Shown here in pieces: positions 33,456 through 45,849 of a DNA stretch of 64,000 nt (the stretch's first letter is position 1; the number at the start of each line of letters is the position of its first letter). The position numbers were made by a program, and so were the translations under genes. This stretch comes from Phyllostachys edulis. Taxonomy: Eukaryota > Streptophyta > Magnoliopsida > Poales > Poaceae. The stretch is taken from positions 30,598,215 through 30,662,214 of the forward strand of contig CM070561.1 in assembly GCA_036346405.1 (NCBI GenBank), read 5' to 3'. The notes below the pieces were generated by a model, which ran no database searches, was not told the origin of the DNA, and saw only the letters and a list, made by a program, of their open reading frames with translations.

Positions 33456-34197
33456 TTGCTTTTCCATGCGAAGAGCAGAAGCACCCTTATCATAGCTAAT
33501 GGCATCAAAAAGTAATGGATTACAGTCCTCATTTAGACAAGTGAAAATGTTAACGCCACCAGCTGAGGCTGTGTTAATGCATCTACTGATGTTGATCTCT
33601 AAAGTAAGATTTCAACCTAAAATTATTTAAGCATCAATTTCAATATTCCATAGGCATGTCAAGAGTCAATCATGAATCAGACAATGAATGTGTCAGGAAT
33701 GTAGCTAACATATTATGCATCTTCATTACTTAACATTGTCAAAATTTGCACTCCACAATAGATTCTCATTTCTACGGCAATATAGTGGCTTCTACGATTT
33801 TACACAAAGTAATGCACAACATATGAAATGCCACAATTTTTCCAACCACTGGACCAGGCCATGACACATTAGCAAACAATGAGGTTACCTCAATAGGATG
33901 AGACCCAGCTAGTGAATCCAATCTAAGAGCAGTGGTTGTGCTACCAAGAAACTGCGTCCAGATATTCCATTGTGGAAAAAAAGAATCCACTGCTAAATGG
34001 CTCATCTGTTAAAATAGAAAGTATATTCATTCCGTATATAATGGCAGCCTAATATTTTATAAAAAAAATTTGGTCGTAAAATTGATTACCCATGTAGCAA
34101 AACCTTCATTTAACCACAAGTGAGTCCACCATTCCATGGTTACAAGATTACCAAACCATTGATGAGCCAATTCATGTGCCACAGTAATTGCAACATA
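33456..34197 (-). pseudogene. M1 aminopeptidase (APM1-like) gene fragment
   Basis: Three consecutive exons of a plant M1 metallo-aminopeptidase are seen. Exon 34197-34087 reads VAITVAHELAHQWFGNLV and WLNEGFATWV: HELAH is the zinc-binding HEXXH and the downstream E the third ligand. Exon about 34005-33886 reads SHLAVDSFFPQWNIWTQF to LDSLAGSHPIEV, followed by a GTAACC donor. Exon 33506-33456 reads DAISYDKGASALRMEKQ. The parent enzyme removes N-terminal residues from peptides. The GAMEN exon upstream and everything downstream are absent, so it is a fragment. Adjacent to it on the same strand is an aspartate aminotransferase fragment, which fits joint capture. Confidence 0.85.
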
Positions 34198-34611
34198 AAC
34201 AGAATAGAAGTTGAGATGAATAAACAAAGGAGATTTGAGCATCTGGAATTCAATCATCCAAAAAAAAGGTCTAATTAAGAAATAACTTATTATCAACTGA
34301 ATGAATTATAGAATAATTACATATGATAGTCACACATCATTATTTAAGAAGTAAACCATAAACAGTGAAAAGAAATGACTTACAAATCAAGCAACTTTTG
34401 CAAACATTGGTTGTTACTTGTTGTTCTTAATCAAGAAGGAGAAATAGTTACAAATGGAATGGTTATAATGCTTGCATAAGCAGAATTATACTGCGCTATG
34501 GTGGGGGGCTAAGGTGCGTAAAAATCAAAATTAGCACTTGATGCAATTGAATGAATAGGAGAAAATTTTGGGCAGGCAAGCAATCATTTAGAACAAAAGA
34601 TTACATGTCTG

Positions 34612-35823
34612 CAGCTTCTGGTGCTGAGCAAACAACATTTATTGCTCCAATTCTTTCTACATATAGACCAAGGTTCTTGTTGTAAGACTGTGCAACAAAC
34701 ACTTCCAGGTCACACTCAACAAAAAGCCTGACAGAAAATGCATCTTCATGACTTCATCAAGGCTTCCACTGGCAAAACCCTAGAGAAAGAAAAATTACCG
34801 GTCAGCAAGAGACAAATTGTGATAAACAGATAGGAAGTACTGAAATGAAAACAATTCACTTGAAATGCAACATCAAAGAAAGGCATATGGTTTTTCTCTT
34901 GAATAACATCTGCAATTTTCTCCCACTATTCAAGAGTTGGGTCTATTCCAGTTGGGTTGTGAGCGCAACCATGTAGCAGAACAAAAGAACCATCTGGGGA
35001 AGCCTATTGTGCAAAGAGTAAACACATGAAGAATAGTTGCATCAGCATTCGTACGCCAGGTGGGAGATGGTATAAGCACTTTTGCTTCAGGGAAATATCT
35101 TTGTATAAATCTTTGCGAAGAAGGCGTAGTGATCCAGTCCACGAGAGATCAAGGGTAGCAACCTACAATCGGAGCTATAATTAAATTAGGATAATTGGAT
35201 AACTAAAAATAAGCAAAGGAAATGCCTCCCTATGTAGAGAAACCTATATTACAGTAATGACAACAAGGGTTGAATAGTACATACCTGTCTTTCCTTGATG
35301 ACAAGATTACCAGCTCCAAACAATAGGTCTGCAGTTGCTTTATTAAATGCAGCCAAGCCTTCAATAGGAAGATACTGCACCATAAAACTAACAGGATTAT
35401 CGGCTCCAAACAATAGCTCTGCAGTTGCTTTGTTAAATGCAATTAAGCCTTCAATAGGAAGATACCGCACCATACACCATAGTTTTAGCCTTTCACTTTC
35501 AGACATAAAAACAACAGATGGTTCACGGAAATTGATTCATTATGATCCTGCCATACCTCCTTGTTTTCCCTTTTCTCCAACATAAGATTTTCAGCCTATC
35601 ATATGTAACAATAGCGCATCACAATCAGAACCACAATTATTCGGGCAATGTTAAGGGTGGTTAGGCTTACCTTCTTGACTACATTGAGGACATAGGGTTG
35701 TAGCTCTTCTGTTCTATAGGCACCAACGCCGAGGTTAAGTTTCAAGTCATTTTTGTCTACTTTAAATGTTTCTGAAACCCTAAGAATTGGGTCTGGAGGT
35801 GCCATCAGCACTCCTTCAAAATG
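34612..35823 (-). pseudogene. Aspartate aminotransferase gene fragment
   Basis: Exons of a PLP-dependent aspartate aminotransferase, in order on the minus strand. 35823-35668: FEGVLMAPPDPIL and LKLNLGVGAYRTEELQPY. 35467-35285: YLPIEGLAAFNKATADLL, present twice. 35121-35056: RFIQRYFPEAKVLIPSPTW. About 35007-34930: GSFVLLHGCAHNPTGIDP. About 34922-34863: KIADVIQEKNHMPFFDVA. About 34790-34612: GFASGSLDE and, after a frameshift, LEVFVAQSYNKNLGLY with the PLP-binding lysine exon just reached, then AINVVCSAPEA. An in-frame TAG in the DPTLE-WEKI segment, the exon duplication and the frameshift show it is dead. The C-terminal third is missing. Confidence 0.87.
35313..35482 (-). repeat. 90-bp tandem duplication of an aminotransferase exon
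   Basis: The segment beginning GCTCCAAACAATAG at 35313 is repeated from 35403 with a 90-bp period and a few differences. Both copies encode the YLPIEGL-to-LLFGA stretch. Confidence 0.85.
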
Positions 35824-35871
35824 AGAAACATGTACCTCAAGGGCCATCATGACATGGCAAAAATTCTGCAT

Positions 35872-37370
35872 TCAAAACACCAAAGGAGTGATCCGTATCA
35901 AGAGATGTCAAAGCTTCACAGGGATCAAGCTTTAAAATACTGATTGGCATCACATACAAAAGGATCATTCACAGAGAAATGAAAGTGTTGGCATAACAAG
36001 CTATCTTGTCAACAAGTCGTTTACGCATTGCCCAGTAGTAAAATTTTCACTCAATTATGCCTAGCGTACGGACAGATTCACACTAACAACCCAAAATTCA
36101 CCTACTCTAAAGCAGGGCAGATGATGAGGCCCTAGGTGCATCTACTACGGTTGTCAACATCCCTAAGTTGCAAGTGTGTGCTAAACCTCAAGTTGAGCCT
36201 ATTATGCATCAATGGAGAAAGAAACAAGAATAAGGTTCGGCCAAGAGCAAGGAGCGGGAGGTAGGCCGAAGGGGCAGCTTGAGCGGACATGGGAAGGCAC
36301 AAGGGCTAAGAGCTTTGCATGTTGGAAAGTTTACAAGGAAATCTCACCAAGAAAAAACAAAAGATCCAAATTCAAACTTAATTCCAAATTTAATGCATTT
36401 TCAGCCCAAGAATCCTAAATTAATTTGGATTGGAGCAAATCCAATTCGGATCGTTCTTTAAAAGAAGTTAATTTTGAAATTACTTGTAATATGATAGTTT
36501 AATCTATTTTCAGCAATTAGAGTAGTTTAAATATCTATTTTAGGAGTTTTTGGTTCGGATCTTTATTCACATGAACGATGTCAGACCCAGTCTTCGCTCA
36601 TGTAGCGATGTCCGTCTCGAGATCAGAATGCAGATTCGGTTATTGTTCATCCGAATCTTGTGCTTGCATGGGAGACTATATAAACCCCCTATGGCCGCAC
36701 CATGTAGGTGGAGAAGTTAGAGTTGAAGAAAATACAGAAAAGTCACAAAATGAATACATGCGTTTCGAAAATTCTCGTCTAGGGTTTTGTGATTGTGTGA
36801 ATATTGGAGGGAGGTTGTTCTTCCAAGATCCATGATTCCTTGTGGATCATCTCACCAATTTGTAGCATCCTCAATTGCTCACGGTTTGGTGTTGTCTTCG
36901 GGTTTGACTTTGTTTCTCTCTTCGAATTGATTCAACATCAACCAAGTATTACTTGCTTTGGAGATACACTTGTTCTTCCTTTTTACTGAACCAAGAAGGA
37001 GGAAAGCTAGGGTTTTTCTTCGATCAAGATTGAAATACAAGTACCGTGAAAGATTGAGCCACATTACGCATCAACTACACGTTGATCCGTATCAGCAAAC
37101 CTTGTACACTAACGCCTGCTTTCCCCTGAATGCATACATTAACAATTAACATGGTCACAATCCCCATTTGTAAGTAATCTCTGGTTCCTAAATTTTCATT
37201 CTAAACCTTGCAAAATCCCCTAAAACACCTCCAAGCAACCAAAATACACCGACAACAACATGTTAACATGGTACTCATTACTACATTTCTTACCCTCCTC
37301 AATCCCAAATTTCCCCACTAAACTCCCCAAAAACAACTCTAAAGAATCAAAATTTTGAGCACAGAGAAAT
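35872..37370. other. LTR-like sequence, ends not found
   Basis: A TATA box (36677-36685) lies before a leader-like stretch with AGGGTTTTGTG and AGGGTTTTTC, and GATCCGTATCAGC near 37084 faintly resembles an initiator-Met primer-binding site. This looks like part of a plus-strand Copia-type LTR, but no TG/CA ends with a target duplication could be set. No coding domain. Confidence 0.35.
36677..36685 (+). promoter_or_regulatory. TATA box of an LTR-like sequence
   Basis: TATATAAAC followed by CCCCT is a good plant TATA match, with a possible start site and a leader downstream. Confidence 0.4.
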
Positions 37371-37985
37371 GAAAAAAAAAACAACGGCAACAGAAGAGAA
37401 GGCGAGTGGGGACCTTCCAGAGGAGGGTCGGATGCTGGCGCCGCCATCTGGCACGCCAAGGCAAACCACCTCCATAACTCCCCATGTTCACCACCTTCTT
37501 CGACAATTGCACCAACACACACAAAGTCAAAGACGATCAAAACCCTCTGAGGAACGCAAGCCCCAAAACCAAAACAAAAACGTCACCCACCGGACTTGAA
37601 GTCGGCGGCGGTGTGCGCCGGAGCCGTCCTCATCCTCCTCCTCCTCCTCCTCCTCCCGCCTCCACTGTCCCTGGAGGAGCCCACCGCCTGCTCGTGGGGC
37701 GGCGGCGAATCAGGAGGAGGCGGTGGCTGGGGAGGGGGAGAGGTCGGTGCCAAAGGGGTCAAGCGGGCACTGCATCGGCGGTGGGGACCAAGGAATGGGG
37801 GCGGAGAGCGAGAGCTGAGAGGCAAGGAGGCAAGCGACAAGCGAGGAGGCGCGAGGCGGCGGTTTGGCGAGGCGTCTTGGGCGGTTTGCGTGGGGGACGA
37901 TCGCTTGCTATGCGGGGTGGGAGGGGACGACCAGTGGCGTGGGGTAAACTCCGAATTATAGTAGTTAATAAGATATAATTTTATT
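37371..37985. other. GC-rich segment with CTC-repeat, unassigned
   Basis: It contains CCTCCTCCTCCTCCTCCTCC (about 37633-37653) and GGAGGGGGAG-type purine runs. The Arg/Gly/Pro-rich frames on both strands are compositional. It could be a first-exon fragment of an unknown gene, but nothing identifies one. Confidence 0.3.
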
Positions 37986-38061
37986 TTTTGTCTTTCTTTT
38001 GCTTAATCTCTCAAAGTACATGCGAAGAATATAACGGGTTCACCACATTGCGTATTTTGTT

Positions 38062-38163
<102 letters not shown>

Positions 38164-38198
38164 CTTTGTCTTTACTCAACCTCTCAAAGTACATGTGA

Positions 38199-39762
38199 GA
38201 TTTTGAATCTTGTGATGAAAATATGAGTTATTAAGACTTTCAAGAATAATTACAGGGACCAAGAATTAAAATTACATAAATAATTTACTGTAATTTATGT
38301 ATAATGGGGTTGTAAATGAACTTTCAGAATGTGACAGTTTTTTATAGAAAAAAGCAATGAATTCAATAAGGTACGAACCGGAAAGACCGTGTGCCGTGGT
38401 GGTAAAGCACGAGGTTTTGCTATACAATATTAATGGTAGTAGCACAATATTTTTTAACAAATTGGTGTCTTTTCAGTAATTTCGGGTGCGTGTCTGTAAA
38501 TGCCATATTTTCCTTTTGAAATTAAAAACCGAATAGCAAATTTACAGTATATTTTGGTAGATTCGGTTCGATGTTTGGCGTGGTATTCACTTATTCGGTT
38601 CGGTCTGATTGCCGCGCGAAGGTTCGCCACACCGCGCCGCATTCCTCCCCGGCGCACGGCCTCCGTCTTCCGCGCGGCTCTCCGAGACTTCTCCGCCGCT
38701 TCATTGCTGCGCTCCTTTTGATGAATACACTAGTTCTCCATCGTGGTTCATGCTGCAGCCAGACTTGTGGGCTCTTTGGTAGTTTGGTGCATTCGTGTAC
38801 GTACAAACTGTGCATAGCAAAGCCATCCAAGGTCGGGAGAGGAAATGAAGAGGAAGACGTGCTACTCTATAGAAGTAGAGAAGGCTCGAGTAAACACGAT
38901 GATCATGCATGATTTAATTATGCTTCCTCTCCTCCAAGGAGGCTAACTAGCGCACGCCTATAGCTGCGAATGGTGCGGGTAAACCTTCAGCCTCACGGAT
39001 CACACGAATATGATCGGAAACATGTCCACTTTTTTACCTTAACTCGGATATCGGTTCGTTTTTCAACCCTTAACACTGAAATAATTTGAATTGGAACCTT
39101 GAACTAACGAAGCCATCCACTTTACCCCCTGAACTCAAACATGATGGTTTTGTCCGATGTGCCACCTCCATGTCAATGTTTTTTTGACATGTAAGCTCAT
39201 TTTTGATGACATATCCGTCACTCAACAAACAAAACCAAAAATATATTTATGGGACCCACATGTCATCCTCTCGGCTCTTTTCTTTTTCCTCCCCTTCTCA
39301 CTCATCTCTCTTCCCTCTCTCATCTCTCCCTAGCCACTCACAAGTTACAAATCTGTACAAAAAAGATAGTGTCGTAGGGGCAGCCCACCGGCCCTAGTGA
39401 CCTGACGAATGCACCAAGCCAGGAGAACACCTTGGCACAGTCGATGGGTACTATGTACCCCTTCGCACATACGAAGGGTACAGAAGGGTCACCGAAGGCA
39501 GCATCAGCAAATAGTACACACCCTAGAGCGAGGGCCCCCGCCTTAGACCACCTCGCATGGAGTGAAGGGGTCCAGGGAGCTTTCGCTCCGGGACCACCTC
39601 ATATGGAGCAAAAGAAGTCAAGGCTACTTATGGACGAGGAGTACTAGCGTGGTGAATCAAGCCCGTGAAGGTTCATCGTGCACCAGAGGTTACGCCTAGG
39701 GAGGTAGAAAGACCCTGAAGCCCCTATAGACATAGGACCTTTTACATGTAGAACTAGCAGGG
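38199..39762. other. Unassigned sequence with MITE- and LTR-like scraps
   Basis: About 39040-39200 (TTTACCCCCTGAACTC and similar) resembles the terminal arm of the long-TIR element at 24173, but no partner arm was found. About 39390-39720 (GGGTACAGAAGGGTCACCG, GGTTACGCCTAGGGAGG) reads like gypsy LTR or leader sequence. No gene recognised. Confidence 0.3.
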
Positions 39763-40892
39763 TGTCCTGCGTATTTGCGTAGCTAGATTTGTTTCGAAGT
39801 TTGCATAAATGCTTGATAACATATTTACATATCTTGTAGGTTATTTAGACTTTTAAGATATCTTAAACATTGAAAATGGGAATAGAAGCTTCAAAGAAAT
39901 TATAATCCGGGGAACATAATTGAAGTATGTGCTTTGATGTAAGAAAATCATTGAGCATAATAAGTTGTTGGTGCTCTTAGAAACTAACCACTCTTCATCA
40001 TGCATATATTATGTAGTTGCATGCCCTTATTCTTACTATATTAGTTATTTTTTTTTCCAAATTGCATGCATGCACATGTACCTCTATTTAATCTCAAACA
40101 ATACGTTGATTATGTGTGCGGCAAATTATCTTATTAGTTTGCATGGTATAATATATTAGAATACATTGCTCACGCATACACCAATGCATCATAGGAAACC
40201 TACCTTGAACTTATCTTTCCTCACACGTTGGCTACCCCATCGAACCGTGTGGCTTCTATCGCTTCTCGACGTCATAGTTTTTTTTGCTTCAACCTCCAAC
40301 AGTAAGCCCAAATCTTGATCGATCACTCCCAGCTGCTGCACCTTCTAATGCAATAATTTACCACATAGGTATCTTCTATTTCTCCCCAATTATTGCTTAA
40401 TGCTAACCATTGCGACATCAACGCGCACACATATGCAACTGTCGTCGATCCTAGCTTAGGACACGTGTCACGCTCTCTCTGGTGACTCCGAGCATATTAT
40501 CTACGGTTGTGTCAACTCTACTCCAAACTTTTTGCCCCTCTGCCTCTGTACGTCTGCACTTCTATTTGTACGGATGCGTGCATGTACATACACATGTATG
40601 ATGTTATACATGCTCGACGTCCTCTTCTCTCGTGTCAATCACTCCTCTTATTTGACGTCGACCAACTCAACGTTGTAGCTTCCTCACTAACTGTGGCGAC
40701 CTCCCATCTTCATTAATATCGACATGTCTACTTTAGTCGTTATCTAACGATATGGAGAATATTTTCACCATCACCAGTGACAACATGCCCCTCACTAGTG
40801 ATAACATACTCCTAGCTACCCAATGGCTCCATATTGTCCATAGCTTGTCTTCAATACAAAGCTTCATATCCTTTCTACTAGGGCTTCCCCAT
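39763..40892. other. Unassigned, possible Helitron-like edge
   Basis: It starts with CTAGCAGGGTGTCCTGCG, which on the minus strand reads as a palindrome-like motif then CTAG before T, similar to the edge at 32316. The remainder is AT-rich then CT-rich without recognised coding. The sequence continues across the LTR insertion at 48434. Confidence 0.25.
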
Positions 40893-43800
40893 TGTCGGAC
40901 CAAATTTAGCTAATGCAGAATCCTCTATGAATCCACTGCACTATTCTCTGGACTAGTAGATAGTACTCATAGGTACATCACTGAATCATTTCATACAGAA
41001 CGTAAACCATACCATACATTAATTTACAAACATCAGAGTTCACATAGACCGCATCGGGTCAAGTTTACAATAGGGCCGATCAGGCCAAATGGATACATTA
41101 CATAATAGCGGAAGCGGTAGCGGAAGCAAAAAGGGGAAGGTACATCTTGCCACAGGCACGCGACGGGGGTAGCCTATGTACGACCGATATTACCCAAAAA
41201 CTTGGATAATATTGGTGCACGCAAGCACCGACTGAGCCTGCTAGACTAGGTGAGACCTAGACTACTAGAGACTAATTATTCTCCACCGTCTTCTTGACCA
41301 TCAACCTCTGGATCCTCGTAGTATGCGTAGTGTCTTTGGTCCATGGCTTCTGAGAGATTTGGGGGAGAGCGAGAGTGAGCACAAGCAACAGTGCTCCGCG
41401 AGCCAACACACAGAATGCAATAATATACATGTCGGGTTTAACAATGATGGCTCGGGTTCTTTTATTTGTTAAAAGCAACGTTTGTAATTACCATATTTAG
41501 AAACTCCTATGACTTAGCATTTTAACCAAACCATATTTTATTAAAGAGGGTAAAAGTGTGCAATATTTATAACGGTGCAGGTTACATCCACCTTATGCTT
41601 AATTTTGATTAGGGTTACATCCACCTTATTAACAACACTGGGATACATCCACCCAAGAAAATCCAAAATCATGGTTACTTCTGCCTGACGAGTTTTCATG
41701 CCACCCACAAAGGTTTATAAAATAGAACTAACTCGAGCAAGTTTTGATGCCTACCCTTGACCGTGGGCACAACTGTTCGAACAGTTTATACTTTGCAGAG
41801 ATTGTACACTTTACCCACAAGAGATAATGGTCTTGTTGTACTCCCCACGTTTCCATAGACATGTGAGTCAAAGAGATCATCACAAGGCCTTTATAATGCA
41901 TCCCTTAGTGTAAGTTACACCCGCTAAGGTTTCACCCGAGGGTGGTTACGTCTACCACACCCAAGCCCCCTTTTGCGCCACACGGTAGCTTACACCAACG
42001 ACACAACTCGTGGGTCACTCTAATGGTGCAACTCGCACTAGTGGCTACAAATTATTTAGCGAGATCAACACCATTATAGACTTGTGGTTACACTATTTTA
42101 CATTGGGAGGTCATCACAGGATTAATTCCTTAAAGTTATCTGGGCGGTGCATACCACATACCACCATTTCTCATGCTACTTCCGCACCAACCAACATACC
42201 ATCCACCCAAATGTGGTAACAGCAAGTTATTAGGTTTTTGAGAAGCGTAAAATTAAGTTATCTCAAATATTCTAGTCATTTACCTCCAATAACTGCTCAA
42301 AACAAGTTTCATGATTAAAAGATGATGATTAGGGCAATTGATGCCCTGGTACTTAAGCAAGACTAGTATGGCGCTTAAGTACAACATATAGCTAGTAAAG
42401 TTACCACTTAACATCTAGGGTGACAAGGATGATGTGATTCAAAAGCCAAGGGATTGTATACTAATACTAAGATATCAAGTCGACATATGTCAATCATCAA
42501 GTTTGACATACATTTGCATAATGAAATAAGCATAAAATTTGATATTTTAAATAAATATAGATTTGCACAAATGTAGGTTCAATATGATCAAAATATTGAC
42601 TCGCCTGGTTCAAAAGCAAGGGGGTCTTGTAAGTCTTGTGCTTGCTCGAACGGGGGCTCTTCCATGTCTTTGAACTCTGCTCGGACGATCACGCCAGAAA
42701 AAGAACAAACACACGAGCAAAGCAAATAAATACAAAAACAATTCAAATGAACTCCAAATTGAACAAAACCACAACCAATAGATAGATCTTGAATTTACAA
42801 AAAAAAAGAAACAAGAATCAATTGATTCGGAGTTCTTACGGAAGAGAACGAACATCCGGAAGTTTGAATTTCACACGAAATGATGAAAATTCTGAAATGA
42901 ACTATTCCAAATTATATTGTTATGATATTTTACAAACAAAGCCATTGAAGGTATGACATCCATGGTCCACTTGCAAGAGAAAGAGAGAGAATAAAATGAG
43001 TGATTGAGTATGACATGTGGGACCCAAAAGCTAGAGAGATAGAGACAAAAACACAGAGCAGAAAAATAGGGGGAGTTCTAGGCGCACAGGAGCATCGCTG
43101 GCGCCGGCGAGCGGCTACGCAGGGTGACCGGCTAGCGGCAAAAATGGAACCTTGTGGGGATGGTGGTCCCACGGGCGACGGCGCCGAAAACGCACGGCGG
43201 CGGCGGTAGTAGCACAAATGGCAGCGGTGGCGCACGGCTGTGCAGCGGTGGCGATAGTGCGGCGGTGCGACAACGAAGGTGGCGCAATCACGGGCTATGC
43301 TTGACCATGGGGGAGGTGCAGCGACGCTTGAGGAAGCCGGAGGATGAGCGAGGTGGTGGGACGACGGCGACCAGCAGAGGAGAACATGAGCTCGCGGTGG
43401 CGGCGGTCTAAGGCGAGGGAAAGATCGAATTGAGAGGGGGGATAGGAAGAGGGTGACCGAGAACGCATGGTGATGCGGTCAATTTGATGGAAAATTCACC
43501 GGAGAAGAAGATCGGTTAACAGAGGTGAATTCGGCAATGAGGAAGAAACGGCGAAATTCTGGCGATTTGTGGCGACCCGGCCAGGGGCCTCACCTGAGAG
43601 GTCCTCCAAGACCTCCTTGGGAGTCCACCAGGACCTCCCAGGAGATCCCAAGGACCTCTCGGGTAGTCCTCCCAGGAGGTCCAGCCAGACCTCTTGGAGG
43701 TCCAAGGAACTGACCAGAGTAGGTCTTGAGGCTCGGGACCTCCCCAAGAGTCACGACCAGACCTGAGGGAGGTCCAGAGACCAACCCGAGGAGGTCATGG

Positions 43801-45630
43801 GACTTGAAGAAGTCCTAACCCTTCTGTGATCCAAACTAGTCCTAAGGATCAATGGCTGGTTCTCACAGCAATTACAAGTGATAACATACATCCACACAAG
43901 ACTTTATTAACAACAAGGGAGTTGATTACAAAGTTGCTTACAAGCCACGACAACAAGGCAAAATACATAGCGGAAGCAAAACCATGTCCACCCAATACAC
44001 CACAGGTAATTGGCTGGAGGGCGCAGCCTAGTTGATCTAGTCCTCATCATCTTTGAAGAAGTCTTCTCCTGCTCAATTCATCAATCAAGCAAGAATGAGC
44101 ACAACAACCGTGCTCGCAAGTTACACCCGTCAATTAACAGAATGACATGTATAATGGATATCTCAAAGGAAGGCATAATATGGTTAGTTCGCATAAAGCC
44201 AAGTTTGTTTCAAATACAAGTATTAAGTTCCAAAGCTTATAACAATAATTAAAATTCATTTGCAAATTCTCCTTTTACAGTTGGATAACTTTCATCAATA
44301 TGATGGTGAAGGATACCCTCCTATCACAAGGCTCCCTGCCTAACCCATTTGGATGGAAATCCAAAAAAACTAGTTTTTAACCACCCATTTTGAAAACAAA
44401 CCAGAGGTCTAACTTTGAGCAGCTTTGCTAGCATGTCCATAACCACGGACACGGGTATTCAAATAGTTTTACACTTTGCAGAGGTGTGCAACTTTACCGA
44501 CAAGACACGTTTTCTCTAGTTTGTTTGGCACTTGGCTGTACCACCACTCACTGCCGAAGGTAAGTGGTCTAGAGCACGTGACAAGGCCTTTACAATGCAT
44601 CATTCCACCGCAGTCCATCCACTCTAAGGTTTCTCCCTTCCCAGGGCCCCCTCTTGAGCCAAATGGGTACAACATAGTCATAAAAGACAGGCCATGAAAG
44701 ACCACCCACTATTCCGCTGGATCAACCGCGGTGATAACTTTGCAAATTAGTTGGCCAGGTCCCGCCCACACAGGACATGTGGTTGCACGATAAGGCATAG
44801 CAAAACACACTCATGAGACCGGTCCTTAATCGACCAGGAGGCCACCACAACCCTGGGGCATCGGATCACACGACCCCCATGCATAGACTTGCACCAACCA
44901 AACAACCAATGCCGCCCAAGTCCAAATCCATTTTCCATTCCTTTGCTTTTCAAACCTCTATGGCACACCAATGCCATGGTCATTTGTAAACCCCATGACA
45001 CACCAATGCCATGGTCTAGATCATTATACAAGTGATATTTTTGGCCAAAACCTCCCAAACCAAGATTCTTTTCTCTAAGCATGGCTAAGCTCTAGTTTTT
45101 CAAAGGTCCTGGTCCACCTTATTGCGTAAACCAGGTTTTGCCTAGGGTGACAACATGTTCGGCTCAAGATCAACAGTGGTCATACCAAGGAAATTAGGCA
45201 TAATTATGAATTTAAAGACGGGCATTGAAATAACTTAGTAAAGTAAGCATGCATTAACATTTGAAATGGAATATACATAGGTTGAAATAATGGATGCAAT
45301 ATGATCAAGGGTGTAACTTGCCTTGCTCAAAGGCCTAGATGTCTTCTTCTTCTTCGGGGAGCTCTTGCTCTTCAGTGTCTTCACAATCTACACGAGGAAA
45401 CCACAGCAACTCAATACAAAGCTCAAATAAAACCCAATGAAACTTCAATGAAACTCCAAAATAAAATCAACAGAGAGACTAGGTCGATTTGGAGGAGGTC
45501 CAAAGCTCAAGGGAGGAGGTCCAAGAGCTTTGGAGGAGGTCCTAAGCTCAAGGGAGGAGGTCCACGAGCTGCTCGGTTGCTTTGGAGAATGGAAATGGGG
45601 GAAAAGATGAGGATGAAGGGCTGCCCAAGC

Positions 45631-45638
45631 TTATATAG
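45631..45638 (-). promoter_or_regulatory. TATA-like box of the LTR at 43568
   Basis: CTATATAA reads on the minus strand; the module array lies upstream of it in that orientation. Confidence 0.4.
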
Positions 45639-45849
45639 CTGGAACCATTGAGATTTCCCAGGGTATAGGTGTTCATGAGTTGGTAAAAAGGACAATGAAA
45701 GCAGGCAAGGAATGTGACAAAAGTATGGCACGGGTGCTGCAAAAAGTGGTAGCATTTAATGCGATACAACAGACATTAAATGTGGGGAGACTCCCTTGTG
45801 CAAAGGACATAGTCAAAGGATAAAGAAAAATAAGTGTGACAGACAAGTG

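Larger units (their letters stand above)
32316..35871 (-). mobile_element. Candidate Helitron carrying captured gene fragments
   Basis: On the minus strand the left edge reads TTGCAACGCATGGGCACC then TTACTAG with T next, resembling a Helitron 3' end (GC-rich palindrome-like motif, then CTAG, inserted before T). Inside, in one orientation and with introns, are pieces of two or three unrelated genes. No 5' TC end and no RepHel helicase were found, so the right limit is only the last captured exon. A Pack-type capture by another transposon is an alternative; no TIRs were seen. Confidence 0.4.

Noticed and set aside
43154..43411. A Gly-rich 85-codon frame
   Set aside because: It is a compositional frame inside the LTR at 40893.
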